A DNA stretch of 64,000 nt from Kitasatospora mediocidica KCTC 9733 (GCF_000744225.1 NZ_JQLN01000004.1:744001-808000), one strand, 5' to 3'. Positions 17,669 through 26,577 are shown, numbered from the stretch's first letter. Numbers and translations: made by a program. Notes: generated by a model not told the origin, from the letters alone.

Positions 17669-18142
17669 CTACTGCGACCGGTAGCGGTCGATGACCGATT
17701 TGAAGCTTCCGTGCATGTGCACCACACCGCCCGGTAGTACCCCCACGGGGAGCAGATCATTCACCGCGACGGTGCACTCGACGTCCACCTCGACGAGCGT
17801 GAGCGGCTGCGCGCCGGGGACCTGGAGCGGAACCGTCCGCGCCGTCACCTGCGGGTCGGGGCAACTGACGCCCTGCTGCCGCAGCGCGTCCTTGACGGCG
17901 GTGGCCGCCACCTGCTGCGCCGGCGCGCCGGAGCGGTCCAGCGAGGCGCTGCGCGCCCCGGCGCGCGCGGCGGCGTCCACCGTGCCGCCGACCGTCTCCA
18001 GCCGCCCGATCACGACCACCAGACAGAACAGCAGGACGATGGCCGGCGCCAGGATCGCCGCCTCCAGGGCCAGGCTGCCGGCCTGCGGATCGCGTGCGCC
18101 GGTCGTGCCGTCGGGCCCGTTCACCGGACCGGGCCCGGTCAT
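17669..18142 (-). CDS. tadE: TadE-like pseudopilin
   Basis: 157 aa. DPQAGSLALEAAILAPAIVLLFCLVVVIGRL is a prepilin-type helix with a Gly-1/Ser+1 site and Glu at +5, as required by the Tad prepilin peptidase. The following VDAAARAGARSASL segment is typical of TadE. Cys at two places in the C-terminal domain (VSCPDP and VECTV) could form a disulfide outside the membrane. ATG overlaps the stop of the upstream pseudopilin gene (ATGA). Minor pilin role inferred from family and operon. Confidence 0.8.
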   Translation of the reverse strand: MTGPGPVNGPDGTTGARDPQAGSLALEAAILAPAIVLLFCLVVVIGRLETVGGTVDAAARAGARSASLDRSGAPAQQVAATAVKDALRQQGVSCPDPQVTARTVPLQVPGAQPLTLVEVDVECTVAVNDLLPVGVLPGGVVHMHGSFKSVIDRYRSQ

Positions 18143-18531
18143 GGCGCCACATACCGTTCGATCGGCGCCGAGGCGCTCTGGGTGATCTTCAGCCCGTCGA
18201 AGCCGGGCAGCAGGATCAGCGGGTTGACGTGCACGGTGACGGTCAGGTCGGTGGCGGTGCGCACCGGCGGGTCGACCGTCGGGGTCCCGAGCAGGCCGTT
18301 GAAGCGGTCCAGGAACGCCTGGGCCCGGTCGTGGGCGGCCTGGTCGGTGGAGCCGTACGCGCGTCCCGCGTCGACGCCCTCGCGCGCGGCGGTGAGGGCC
18401 ACGTTGTCGGTGTACCAGAGCAGCGAGCTCTGGGCGATGAGCACGACGAGGAAGAGCACCGCCGGGAAGACGAGCGCGAGACTGATGCTGAGGACCCCGC
18501 TGTCGCGCTCCCGGCGGCGCTCGGAGGTCAC
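18139..18531 (-). CDS. Second TadE-like pseudopilin
   Basis: 130 aa from GTG 18531, which overlaps the pilin stop as GTGA. RDSGVLSISLALVFPAVLFLVVLIAQSSLLWYTDNVALTAAREGVDAGRAYGS is the TadE helix and its A-A-R-E-G-x-x-A-G-R-A-Y continuation. The residue at +5 is Ser, not Glu, so processing may differ. The C-terminal domain ends in a strand-rich region. The frame is open upstream but that extension overlaps the pilin gene and has no features. Confidence 0.75.
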   Translation of the reverse strand: MTSERRRERDSGVLSISLALVFPAVLFLVVLIAQSSLLWYTDNVALTAAREGVDAGRAYGSTDQAAHDRAQAFLDRFNGLLGTPTVDPPVRTATDLTVTVHVNPLILLPGFDGLKITQSASAPIERYVAP

Positions 18532-18794
18532 TGCCCGACGCCGCTGGGGATCGCGGTGGGGATCTTGGGCTCGACGGCGTTGCCGAGCTTGGTGAGCGCC
18601 GCCAGCACCGCTCCGGCGATCCCGATCACCACGATGATGATCAGCGCCATCTCCACGCTCAGCGCGCCGCGGTCGCCCTCGGCCCGCGCGACGCGGGCGC
18701 GGCCGGCGTGGACGCGCAGCAGCGTCACGGCGAGTTGCAGGGGCAGCATCAGCGGTGCCAGCAGCAGGAGGGGCAGAGTACGCAGGGTCTTCAT
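18528..18794 (-). CDS. flp: Flp/TadA-type major pilin
   Basis: 88 aa from ATG 18794 with GGGAGAG upstream. The unusually long leader (about 42 residues with its own hydrophobic stretch, LPLLLLAPLMLPLQLAVTLL) ends in EGDRG, then ALSVEMALIIIVVIGIAGAVLAALTKLG. Cleavage after Gly leaves Ala+1 and Glu+5, the Flp prepilin rule. The mature peptide of about 44 residues is mostly one helix, as in Flp pilins. It is the fibre subunit of the Tad pilus. Spacing to the upstream tadC is about 65 bp, which leaves room for an internal promoter so that the pilin can be made in excess. Confidence 0.8.
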   Translation of the reverse strand: MKTLRTLPLLLLAPLMLPLQLAVTLLRVHAGRARVARAEGDRGALSVEMALIIIVVIGIAGAVLAALTKLGNAVEPKIPTAIPSGVGQ

Positions 18795-18859
18795 GGTTCG
18801 CTCTCCCAGGTGAGGGGAATTCCGATGGGCCGGAATCGAGTTCGGAACACGCACGGACG

Positions 18860-19747
18860 TCAGAACACATGGAGCATTTGGTACAGCGCGGGGTAGACGA
18901 TCAGGATGGTCATCAACAGGGTGAGGGCGGCGCCGGGCGCCACCATCTGTTCGCTGTCGGAGCCGGCCTTCGCCAGTTCCGCGGCGAGCAGCTCGTCGCG
19001 CAGGCCCTTGGAGCGGGCCCGTAGCGTGTCGTAGACGGCGGCTCCGTCGGTGCCGGAGAGCCGCATGATGTCGGCGACGTCCTGGAGGGGCGTCAGGCCG
19101 AGTTCCTCGGCGAGTGCGTCCAGGCCGTCCCAGGGGGGCAGCCGGTCGGTGGCCGCCCGCTCCAGGGCGTCCCGGATCCGCCGGAAGACGTTGCCCCGGC
19201 CGACGGCCGCCGCCCGTCGCATCGCCTCGGCCGGACCGTGGTCGGAGGCCCGCTCCAGCGCGACGAGTTCGAGGTAGGCCGCGATGCCGTGCAGGTACTC
19301 GGTCCTGGCCTCCTTGGCCTCGCCCTGCACGATGCCGTCGGGCAGCATCCAGCCGGCCGCCGCCAGGGCCACGCCGAGCAGCGCGGGCAGCGCCACCGAC
19401 AGGCTGATCCCGACGAGGGCGGCCATCGCGGAGAGGTAGCCGGGGAGCAGCAGACCGACCAGCGCGAAGAGCAGCTTGTGCGCCATGAAGCGGGCCGGGG
19501 TGCGGCCGATCAGGGCCAGCGACTGGGTCGGCAGCCGCGAGCCCGCGTAGGCCAGCGAGCGGGCGCCGAGGCGGTCGTACCAGGTCTCCTGCTCGTCGAC
19601 GCTCTGCGCGCGGTGTTCGACCGGCGCGCGGTGCAGCCGGTCCAGCGCCTGGCCCAGATTCGGTGGCGAGGGCCGGAGTTCGGCGACCAGCAGGGCGACC
19701 CCGCCGGCCGCGGCGGCGCCGGCCAGGACGGCCCACGGCGAGATCAT
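18860..19747 (-). CDS. tadC: TadC-like inner membrane platform protein (GspF domain)
   Basis: 295 aa from ATG 19747, which overlaps the stop of tadB (ATGA). Membrane helices occur at the N-terminus (AVLAGAAAAGGVALLVAEL), in the middle (LLFALVGLLLPGYLSAMAALVGISLSVALPALLGVALAAAGWMLPD) and at the C-terminus (ALTLLMTILIVYPALYQMLHVF). Between them lies the T2SSF/GspF helical domain (ELVALERASDHGPAEAMRRAA...DVADIMRLSGTDGAAVYDTLRARSKGLRDE). It forms the platform on which the TadA ATPase drives pilus assembly. Confidence 0.85.
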   Translation of the reverse strand: MISPWAVLAGAAAAGGVALLVAELRPSPPNLGQALDRLHRAPVEHRAQSVDEQETWYDRLGARSLAYAGSRLPTQSLALIGRTPARFMAHKLLFALVGLLLPGYLSAMAALVGISLSVALPALLGVALAAAGWMLPDGIVQGEAKEARTEYLHGIAAYLELVALERASDHGPAEAMRRAAAVGRGNVFRRIRDALERAATDRLPPWDGLDALAEELGLTPLQDVADIMRLSGTDGAAVYDTLRARSKGLRDELLAAELAKAGSDSEQMVAPGAALTLLMTILIVYPALYQMLHVF

Positions 19748-20718
19748 CGGGTCTCCTTCAGCAGCGGCGACGCCAGGTCGGCCCGGGCCTCGCCCTCGTC
19801 GTCCGACCCGTCCGGCTCGGGCAGCGCGCCGACCCGGCTGCGCCGGTCGGGCTCCAACAGCCGTGGCAGCGGCGGGTTCGAGGCCAGCGAGCGCATCCAG
19901 GCGATGACCGCGACGAAGAGCGCGGCCAGGACGCCGAGCACCAGCTGTCCCTGGAAGGAGCTGTAGGGCGCGGTGTAGCGCTCGTTGAACGAGCCGACCA
20001 CGATCACGCCGAGGATGATCGTCACCAGCCAGCGGATGGTCGTACGGTGCTTGGAGCGGTCGGCCTCGATCGAGCGCCGCTGGCGGACCTCCTCGCGGAC
20101 CGACTCGGCCAGGTCGGAGAGCGCCCGGGCCAGCCCCGGCCCGCTGTCGCCGGAGCGCAGCAGCAGCGCCGCGAGGACCTTGTCGGCGGTGGCGTCCGCC
20201 AGGCTGTCCGCGAAGGCGCGCAGCGCGTCCTCGGCACGCCAGCGGGCCTGCAGCCGGGCGGCCAGGTCCTCGATCTCGGGTGCCAGCGCGGTGGGCGCCG
20301 TCTTGCGGCTGCCGAGCAGCGCCTGGTTGAGGCCGATCCCGAGCAGCAGCACGTCGGCCAGCCGCTGGGTCCACTCGGCCAACGCCTCCAGCCGGACGAT
20401 CCGCCGGGTGTCGGAGCGGGTGGCGGCGAACAGCCAGGGCAGGCCGAACACCGCCAGCGGGACCAGGCCCAGGGTGAGCGGGATCCGGCTGAACAGCCAG
20501 ACCAGCGGGGCGCCGGTCAGCGAGAGGGCGAGTTGGATGCGGCGGCGTCGGACCACCGACGGCGCCGGGGTGCCGGGCCCGCCGTACCAGAGGACGTGCG
20601 CCCGGGTGGCCAGCGGGCCGGGCTCGGAGCGCTCGGCGGCGCGGTTGCCGTTCAGGCCGACGGCGAGGGCGACCAGGCCGCCGGCCAGCAGGAGCCCGCA
20701 CAGGGCGTAGAGCAGCAT
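19744..20718 (-). CDS. tadB: TadB-like inner membrane platform protein (GspF domain)
   Basis: 324 aa from ATG 20718, preceded by GGAGGGACG; a longer frame to 20793 runs into the tadA coding region. Helices at residues about 3-20, 71-105 and 236-275. The GspF domain is in LAEWTQRLADVLLLGIGLNQALLGSRKTAP ... ALLLRSGDSGPGLARALSDLAESVREEVRQRRSIEADRSKHRTTIRW. TadB pairs with TadC as the two-protein platform of Tad machines. It lies 37 bp after tadA and is coupled to tadC by a 4-bp overlap. Confidence 0.85.
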   Translation of the reverse strand: MLLYALCGLLLAGGLVALAVGLNGNRAAERSEPGPLATRAHVLWYGGPGTPAPSVVRRRRIQLALSLTGAPLVWLFSRIPLTLGLVPLAVFGLPWLFAATRSDTRRIVRLEALAEWTQRLADVLLLGIGLNQALLGSRKTAPTALAPEIEDLAARLQARWRAEDALRAFADSLADATADKVLAALLLRSGDSGPGLARALSDLAESVREEVRQRRSIEADRSKHRTTIRWLVTIILGVIVVGSFNERYTAPYSSFQGQLVLGVLAALFVAVIAWMRSLASNPPLPRLLEPDRRSRVGALPEPDGSDDEGEARADLASPLLKETR

Positions 20719-20755
20719 CAGTGGCGTCCCTCCGGACGGGTGGTGACCGGACGAG

Positions 20756-22507
20756 TCATCGCAGACCACCGATCCGCAACGAGAGCGGTGCACTCCATGT
20801 GCCGTACGCGGACTGCAGCAGGCCGGCGTCGAAGCCGGCCCGGCGCAGGTCGTCCAGGCAGTTCGGCGGGGTGTGCGGGACCGCGCGGGGCTCTCCCAGG
20901 TCGGGCCGGGGCCCGAAGACGGTGTTCAGCGCCGGGCGGCCCTGCTCACCGAGGCCGGTGATCTCCATGACGTGCGAGACGAACCGGTGCCGGCGCCCGC
21001 CGACCGCCGTCTCGTCGACCATCGTCACGTGCACGATCAGGTCGATCGCGTTGGCGATCAGCCGGTAGGCCAGGCTGTCGGTCATGTGCGAGCCGTACTC
21101 CAGGCAGAGTTCGGCGATCCGGTCGACCACCATCTGCGGGCCGCGCGCGTGCAGCGTGCACATCGAGCCGCCCTCGCCGTTGGTCATCACCCGCAGCATC
21201 GGGACGACCTCACCGGAGCGGACCTCGCCGACGATGATCCGCGACAGCGTCATCCGCAGCGCCGCGGGGATCAGCTCGCCGATCGTCAACTCCCCGGCCA
21301 CCTTGCCGTCGACGCGCTCGCCGTTGCCCTCGCGGGCCTCCATCGGGACCACCTGGCGCAGGTGGCCGAGGGTGTGCAGCCAGAGTTCGAACTCCGACTC
21401 CAGCGTGCCGACCCGCTCGTCCGCCGGGATCTCGGCCGCCATCGCGCGCAGCAGGCTGGTCTTGCCGACGCCCTGGGTGCCGGTGATGATCACGTTCTTC
21501 CGGGCCCGGATGGCGGCGGCCAGGAAGGCCGCGATGGTCGGGTCGACGGTGCCCAGCGTCACCAGGTCGGACAGCGTCGCCGAGGCGACCCGGTGACGGC
21601 GGATCGCGACATACGGGCGCGGGGTCACCTCGGTCATCGCCTGCAGCCGCATGCCGCCCTCCAGGCGCAGCGCCAGAGTCGGGCTGGCGGTGCTCAGACT
21701 GCGCTCGCCACCGCCGTGCTGGCGGGCCAGGTCCTGGAGCATCTCGACGAGTTCGGCGTCGGAGTCGGCCACCGGCGGTACCTGGCGCAGGGGTTGGTGG
21801 ACGCGGGAGATCCAGACGTCGTCGCAGCCGTTGATCAGGATGTTCTCGATCTCCGGGTCGTCCAGGTACGGCTGGAGCCGGCCGGCCCGGAAGAGCAGGT
21901 CGTAGACGGCCTCGGAGAGCGCGCGGTCCTGCTCGCGGGTCGGCGGGACGCCATGGCTCTGCGCGTACGCGTCGGACCAGCGGGCCACCGCCTCCTCGAT
22001 CAGCGCCCGGCCGCGCTGGCGGCGGGTGGCGCGGTCGGCGTCCAGTCCGTGACTGCCCGTCAGACGGGAGAGCTGCTGGTGCAGTTCGGCCGCGACCTGG
22101 CGCTTGAGCTCACGGGCCACCTGCTGGTCGACGGGCGGCGCGGTGGCGGCCCCCCAGGGGTCGAGGGTCGGCAGCACCGGCAGGCCGACCGGCGAGGCGG
22201 CGGCCGGGGACGGCGGCGGGGGCGCGGCGGCGTACTGCGGCTGGGCCTCGGCCGGCGGCTGGGACCGGGGCTGGGCCCACCGCGGCGGCTGCGGCGGGAA
22301 CTGGCCGACCGGCTGCGCGGACGGACGGACCGGGCCGGGGATCACCGGACCGGCCGGCGCCGACGCGGCGCCATGGCCCGCGTACGCGTCGTCCGGGTAG
22401 CCGGCGTCCGGCTGAGCGTCGTGGACGGCCGGGGCGGGGGCGATCGGCGTCCACGGCAGCGCGGCCGGGTCGCCGGCGGGACGGTCCCGCATCGGGCTAC
22501 CGCGCAC
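20756..22507 (-). CDS. tadA: TadA/CpaF-type secretion ATPase
   Basis: 583 aa. The N-terminal 130 residues are Pro/Ala/Gln-rich. The CpaF domain follows: EAVYDLLFRAGRLQPYLDDPEIENILINGCDDVWISR is the typical N-terminal subdomain, Walker A is GTQGVGKTSLLRA, and RIIVGEVRSGEVVPMLRVMTNGEGGSMCTLHARGP covers Walker B and the His box. It powers Tad pilus assembly as a hexamer. GTG 22507 has a GGGGGCGG upstream and overlaps cpaE by 11 bp; ATG 22492 is the alternative start. Confidence 0.9.
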   Translation of the reverse strand: MRGSPMRDRPAGDPAALPWTPIAPAPAVHDAQPDAGYPDDAYAGHGAASAPAGPVIPGPVRPSAQPVGQFPPQPPRWAQPRSQPPAEAQPQYAAAPPPPSPAAASPVGLPVLPTLDPWGAATAPPVDQQVARELKRQVAAELHQQLSRLTGSHGLDADRATRRQRGRALIEEAVARWSDAYAQSHGVPPTREQDRALSEAVYDLLFRAGRLQPYLDDPEIENILINGCDDVWISRVHQPLRQVPPVADSDAELVEMLQDLARQHGGGERSLSTASPTLALRLEGGMRLQAMTEVTPRPYVAIRRHRVASATLSDLVTLGTVDPTIAAFLAAAIRARKNVIITGTQGVGKTSLLRAMAAEIPADERVGTLESEFELWLHTLGHLRQVVPMEAREGNGERVDGKVAGELTIGELIPAALRMTLSRIIVGEVRSGEVVPMLRVMTNGEGGSMCTLHARGPQMVVDRIAELCLEYGSHMTDSLAYRLIANAIDLIVHVTMVDETAVGGRRHRFVSHVMEITGLGEQGRPALNTVFGPRPDLGEPRAVPHTPPNCLDDLRRAGFDAGLLQSAYGTWSAPLSLRIGGLR

Positions 22508-23858
22508 GGAGCACCGCCCCCTGGGTCTGCTCGTCGTCCTGCGGAGCGCGGAACTGCTCGGGCGCGGCCGGGTGCGGCGCTATGGCGGCGAGCGGCGGTT
22601 GCGGTAGCGATTGCGGATACGGCTCGGCGGTCTGCGGGTGCGGCTGCGGCTGCGCATGCGGGTAGGGCTGCACGGTCGGGCTCGGGGTCGCCGTCGGGCT
22701 CACCGGACCGGTCCGAAGCGGCCGCACCGGCCCGGTCTGCGGCACGTACGCTGCCCCGGACTGCGTCGCGTACACCTGCCCGCCGTACTGCGGATCGGCG
22801 TACGGGGGTTCGCCGAACTGCGGCTCGGCATAGGCCTGTTCACCGTACGACGGCGGCGGCGCGCTCCAGGACTGCTCGGGCTCCGGTGCGTAGACCTGCC
22901 CCGACGGCCCCGCGTACGGCTGCTGCACCGGCGACGGCTGCGACTGCGACTGCGCCGGGTACGCCAGCGGGTGCGACTCCTCCGGCGCGCCCCACCCGTA
23001 CCCGGCGGCGGGCGCCGGCGTGGACGCCTGCGGGACGGCCGCCGCGGCCGCCCCCGCGACCACGCCGAGGGCCGAGAGCCGGGCGCGGCGGCGCTGGACC
23101 AGCGTCTGGATCTGATCCGCCGCGCTGCGCGCCGTACGCATCAACTCGGAGCGCATGAACCGCCGGTCCGTACTGTCCCCGCCGTCCGACAGCACCCGCG
23201 CCGTCCGCACGGCGTGCGGCAGCAGCCCGAGCACCGGCAGCCCGAGCTCCCGGGTGATGTCCGCCGCCGGGTAGGGCCCCTCGGCGATCACCAGCAGCCC
23301 GAGCGCGTCCGCCCCGGTGCCGGCCGACTCCAGGTCCTCGCGCAGCGCGGCCAGCCGCGGCCGGGCCGCGCTGAGCCCGCGCAGCGTGCTGCGCAACGTC
23401 ACGACGACGGCGTCGGCCCGCCGGGCGAGGATCGCGCCGGGACCACTCGCCCCGGAGCGCCCGAGGTCGAGCAGCACGTCGTAGCCCTGCGGACCGAGCG
23501 CGTGCAGGGCCTCGACGAGCGGCTCCCAGGTGTAGGCGAGACCGGCGGCCTGCGCCGGGTCGGTCAGGCCGGGCAGCAGCAGCCGTTCGCCGTTGCCGGC
23601 CGGCGAGATGTCGACCAACTGGTCCCAGAGCGTCTCGGCGAGCAGGCCGCGCCGGTCGGCGACGGCGAGGTTGCGCAGCCCGTACACGGCTTCGACCCGG
23701 CCCTCCAGCGCACCGGCCAGGGCCGCTCCGCCGTCCGGGTCGCACTCGGCGAGCAGGACCTTGCGTCCCGGCGCCAGCGGCCAGGAGAGCAGCAGGGCAA
23801 GGGCCGTGGTGGTGGCCCCGGGAGCGCCCAGGCCGCCGGCGATCGCGATCACGGCCAT
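22497..23858 (-). CDS. cpaE: CpaE/TadZ-like ParA-family protein
   Basis: 453 aa. MAVIAIAGGLGAPGATTTALALLLSW carries a deviant Walker A (G-A-P-G-A-T-T-T, no signature Lys), usual in CpaE/TadZ localisation factors. AECDPDGGAALAGAL follows as in MinD/ParA proteins. YDVLLDLGRSGASGPGAILARRADAVVVTLR is the Walker B strand and switch region. The last 160 residues are Gln/Pro/Tyr-rich and disordered. It positions the pilus machine at the cell pole or septum. ATG overlaps the expected stop of the SAF gene (TGATG) and tadA follows with an 11-bp overlap. Confidence 0.8.
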   Translation of the reverse strand: MAVIAIAGGLGAPGATTTALALLLSWPLAPGRKVLLAECDPDGGAALAGALEGRVEAVYGLRNLAVADRRGLLAETLWDQLVDISPAGNGERLLLPGLTDPAQAAGLAYTWEPLVEALHALGPQGYDVLLDLGRSGASGPGAILARRADAVVVTLRSTLRGLSAARPRLAALREDLESAGTGADALGLLVIAEGPYPAADITRELGLPVLGLLPHAVRTARVLSDGGDSTDRRFMRSELMRTARSAADQIQTLVQRRRARLSALGVVAGAAAAAVPQASTPAPAAGYGWGAPEESHPLAYPAQSQSQPSPVQQPYAGPSGQVYAPEPEQSWSAPPPSYGEQAYAEPQFGEPPYADPQYGGQVYATQSGAAYVPQTGPVRPLRTGPVSPTATPSPTVQPYPHAQPQPHPQTAEPYPQSLPQPPLAAIAPHPAAPEQFRAPQDDEQTQGAVLRAR

Positions 23859-24708
23859 CAGGCGGCCCCCCCGCCGGTCCCCGGGGCCCCGAGCCGGAGG
23901 GTGCGGGCGACGGCGCCGCCGACGACGCGGTACGCGGGGCCAGGATCACCTGGAACCGGCCGCCCGACACCCACGCGGCCAGCGTCGGCCCGTCGCTCGG
24001 CTGCACCGCGACGTCGACCACCTGGCTGCCGTCGCCGCCGGCCCGCCCGACCTCGGCGACCACCGCGCCGATCGTCGCGGGACCGTGCGCGCCCCCGCCG
24101 GACGCCCCGTTGCCGCCCGAGGCCTGCGACGACTGGCCCGACTGGCCCGACTGACCCGTCTGCGAGGACGCGTCGGAGGTCAGCACCACGATCACCTGCT
24201 GCCCCGGCTCCAGCCCGCCGGCCGGCAACTGGCTCGGCCTGACCGCGAGTCCGACCACCTGGTCGCTCGGCTTGACCACCAGCGCGTTGGTGATGTCGGC
24301 GGGCAGCAGCAGCGCGCCGCGGTGCAGGTCGGTGCTGGCACGGCGGCCGATCGCCAGGCCGCGGTCGGAGGCGCTCACCGGGTTCAGCGCCGGGTCGCTG
24401 GCGATCCGCGCCACCACCAGGTCGTCGGCGGTCAGCGCCTGCCCGTACGGGACGTCACGGGCCAGTGCCAGCACGGCGATCCGCTGCCCGGTGCTGTTGT
24501 AGAGCACCGCCCCGCCGAGTCCGCCGGCCGCGATCAGCGCCGCGGCCATGGCGATCATCGCCGGGCGTCGGCGCCGGGCGCGCAGCGAGCGGGACGGGGT
24601 GACCGGGCCGGACGAGCCCCCGCGCCCCGAACCGGCCGCAGCTGGCGGCTGGTCCTGGCCGAAGGTGGGCGTGCCGAGGGTCGGGGACGGGAATGTGCGG
24701 TTCTCCAC
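23858..24708 (-). CDS. cpaB: CpaB/RcpC-like SAF domain protein, frameshifted at its 3' end
   Basis: About 283 aa intended. One membrane helix (MIAMAAALIAAGGLGGAVLY, about residues 51-70) is followed by a SAF domain (VLALARDVPYGQALTADDLVVARIASDPALN... IGRRASTDLHRGALLLPADI). The second part has VVGLAVRPSQLPAGGLEPGQQVIVVL and a Ser/Gly/Gln linker. CpaB/RcpC is a periplasmic or wall-facing pilus assembly factor. As written, the frame misses its stop: a C run at 23866-23872 is seven long, and the frame runs on into cpaE in another frame. With one extra base, the protein ends AGGAA and TGA overlaps the cpaE ATG as TGATG. Confidence 0.75.
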
Positions 24709-24827
24709 CGGACTTCGGCCTTCCTTGCTGAGGGACTGTGCCGACTACGGGTACGGGTACGGGGGTTCGGGTCGGGTCGGCGGGCGGCTGCCGGGGGCAA
24801 TCGGCGGCCGCCTGTCGACCCCGGCGT

Positions 24828-25817
24828 TCAGTTCAGGACTTGCAGTTCGTTCACCTTCAGCGCGAGCGGTGCGCTGGCCACCGTGAGGTCCAGCTCGGGC
24901 CAGGCCTGATTCCCGGTGGCGTCGTCGACCGAGGTGACGGCCCAGGACTCGGTCACCGTCAGGTAGTAGCCGGCGTCGGGCGAGGCCTTGAGGTACGTCT
25001 GGATACAGGCGTCCGCGGGCGGGTCGTTCTCCAGGCCCACCGCGTACGGGTGACCGGCGCCCTTGCCCTGGCAGGAGGCCAGGACCTCCTTGCCGGTCAC
25101 CGGGTCGCGGTAACCGAGGTCCCAGACCACGTCCTTGAGCACGGCGGTCGCCGTGACCGAGATGCCGGAGAGCGAGGCCGTCCGGCTCTGCGGACCGGTC
25201 AGCTCCTCGGCGGTGGCGTTCGGGGCGTCGTACCAGAGCCAGACCGGCACCCCGACCAGCGCCGTACCACCCGGTGCCGTGTGCGCCACCGGCGTGACGA
25301 ACTGGAGCTTCTTGAAGGCTATTTGCGCCACCACGCCGGGATCCGGCGGCGGCGCGCCCGCGCCGGGCGCCTTGGCCTCCCAGACCGGGGCCTCCGGGTT
25401 GAGACCGCCGGCGGTGTCCCGGCAGGTCTTGTCGTAGATCGCGCCGGTGCTGGGGTCGTTGCCGGCCCAGGCCGGGTCGCCGGGCGGCGGCTGCGGGTCG
25501 CTCTTGCTGTAGTAGCAGCCGTCACCGGTGTCGAAGTAGCCGAGGTCCGGGTCCCAACAGGGCCACTGCTGACCGTTCCAGGTGCAGGTCTGGGTGCCCC
25601 CCGACCCGCCGCCCGTTCCCCCGCCGGAACCGCCGCCACCGGGCGCGGGGCTCTGGCCGGGGGTGGTGACCACGATGCAGACCGCCTGGACGACGCAGGG
25701 ATTGATCCCCCCCGTCGGACCGGCGGCCGCGGCGGGCAGTGTCGACCCGGCCAGCAGAGCGATCAGTAACAGGAGTTGACCAGGAATTCGGCGTACCGAC
25801 TTCGACGACCTCAACAT
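24828..25817 (-). CDS. Secreted Tad-locus protein of unknown function
   Basis: 329 aa. Signal peptide: RRIPGQLLLLIALLAGSTLPAAAAGP. After a Cys pair (NPCVVQAVCIVV) comes a Gly/Ser linker and a Trp/Cys-rich module (TCTWNGQQWPCWDPDLGYFDTGDGCYYS), then a beta-rich domain of about 180 residues ending ALKVNELQVLN. No catalytic motif is seen. It is the second gene of the pilus operon and overlaps the lipoprotein gene by 7 bp. Similar proteins accompany actinobacterial Tad loci; the role may be surface display or wall anchoring, which is inference. Confidence 0.7.
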   Translation of the reverse strand: MLRSSKSVRRIPGQLLLLIALLAGSTLPAAAAGPTGGINPCVVQAVCIVVTTPGQSPAPGGGGSGGGTGGGSGGTQTCTWNGQQWPCWDPDLGYFDTGDGCYYSKSDPQPPPGDPAWAGNDPSTGAIYDKTCRDTAGGLNPEAPVWEAKAPGAGAPPPDPGVVAQIAFKKLQFVTPVAHTAPGGTALVGVPVWLWYDAPNATAEELTGPQSRTASLSGISVTATAVLKDVVWDLGYRDPVTGKEVLASCQGKGAGHPYAVGLENDPPADACIQTYLKASPDAGYYLTVTESWAVTSVDDATGNQAWPELDLTVASAPLALKVNELQVLN

Positions 25818-26434
25818 GTCCGGCCTGCCTCGCGATTGAACTCGACAACCATCCAGGTAGTGCCGTTGGCGCGCATCTCGGCACTCGCGACATAGCGTTC
25901 CAGGCGCTGCGGCGGATCCTTGACCGACCCGTCCACGGCATCGGCCTGGTGCCAGCCGGTGACATCCACACAGTCCTCGACCACCGCACTCTGTGGAGTG
26001 CCGGAAAGATCGAGTTTCGCCACCACCGGTGAATTGACGGGAGCCCCGCTCATCACCAACTTGGCCTCGTGCAAAGAAACCAGGCTCGCCAGCACACCGC
26101 TGAGCGCCTCGCCGGTGGAGTAGATCCGCAGTTGCGTCCCGGTCGAGTCACTCCGCGCATCCGCCTGCACCTGCGCCGCCCACCAGGCCTGATAGGCCCT
26201 CAGTACCACCCGTCCCACGGCCCCCTCGGGCCCGTCGGTGGGCGCTGTCACTCCCCCGTCCGGGGAGCCGGAGGGTGCCGCGACAATCCCACCCGCCGCA
26301 CTGGGACCGGGAGTTCCGATCCGGGCCGCGACCCCCGGCCGATCAGCGGCGCAGCCGGCCGCGAAAAGCGTGAGCAGAGCCACCGCACCGACCCCGACCG
26401 CCCTCAGGCGTAACAAAGCCTTGCAACGGCGCAT
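25811..26434 (-). CDS. Lipoprotein at head of Tad operon
   Basis: 207 aa. The N-terminus MRRCKALLRLRAVGVGAVALLTLFAAGC has basic residues, a hydrophobic core and a lipobox (F-A-A-G-C), so it should be lipid-anchored on the outer face of the membrane. The mature part, with YQAWWAAQVQADARSD and TGWHQADAVDG, is a small alpha/beta domain resembling NTF2-like extracytoplasmic proteins in pattern only. It overlaps the next secreted protein gene, which suggests they act together. A 143-bp promoter-type gap precedes it. Confidence 0.7.
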   Translation of the reverse strand: MRRCKALLRLRAVGVGAVALLTLFAAGCAADRPGVAARIGTPGPSAAGGIVAAPSGSPDGGVTAPTDGPEGAVGRVVLRAYQAWWAAQVQADARSDSTGTQLRIYSTGEALSGVLASLVSLHEAKLVMSGAPVNSPVVAKLDLSGTPQSAVVEDCVDVTGWHQADAVDGSVKDPPQRLERYVASAEMRANGTTWMVVEFNREAGRTC

Positions 26435-26577
26435 AGCCCCACCTTGCCGCGACTGACCGACAGCTGGCCGAAGTTGGCAGAAAAAGCCTGCCTACTGCCT
26501 TGGTGCGAGTGAAGTGCGAGTGAAGACCGATTCTTCGCCAACCCACCCGCCCACGGCAACACCTTGGGCCCCTGACC
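26435..26577 (-). other. Likely promoter region of the Tad operon
   Basis: This short non-coding gap holds lower-GC DNA ahead of the first pilus gene. A near-direct repeat GTGCGAGTGAAGTGCGAGTGAAG at about 26502-26524 (unit GTGCGAGTGAA twice) might be a regulator site. No clear -35/-10 pair could be fixed. Confidence 0.35.
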
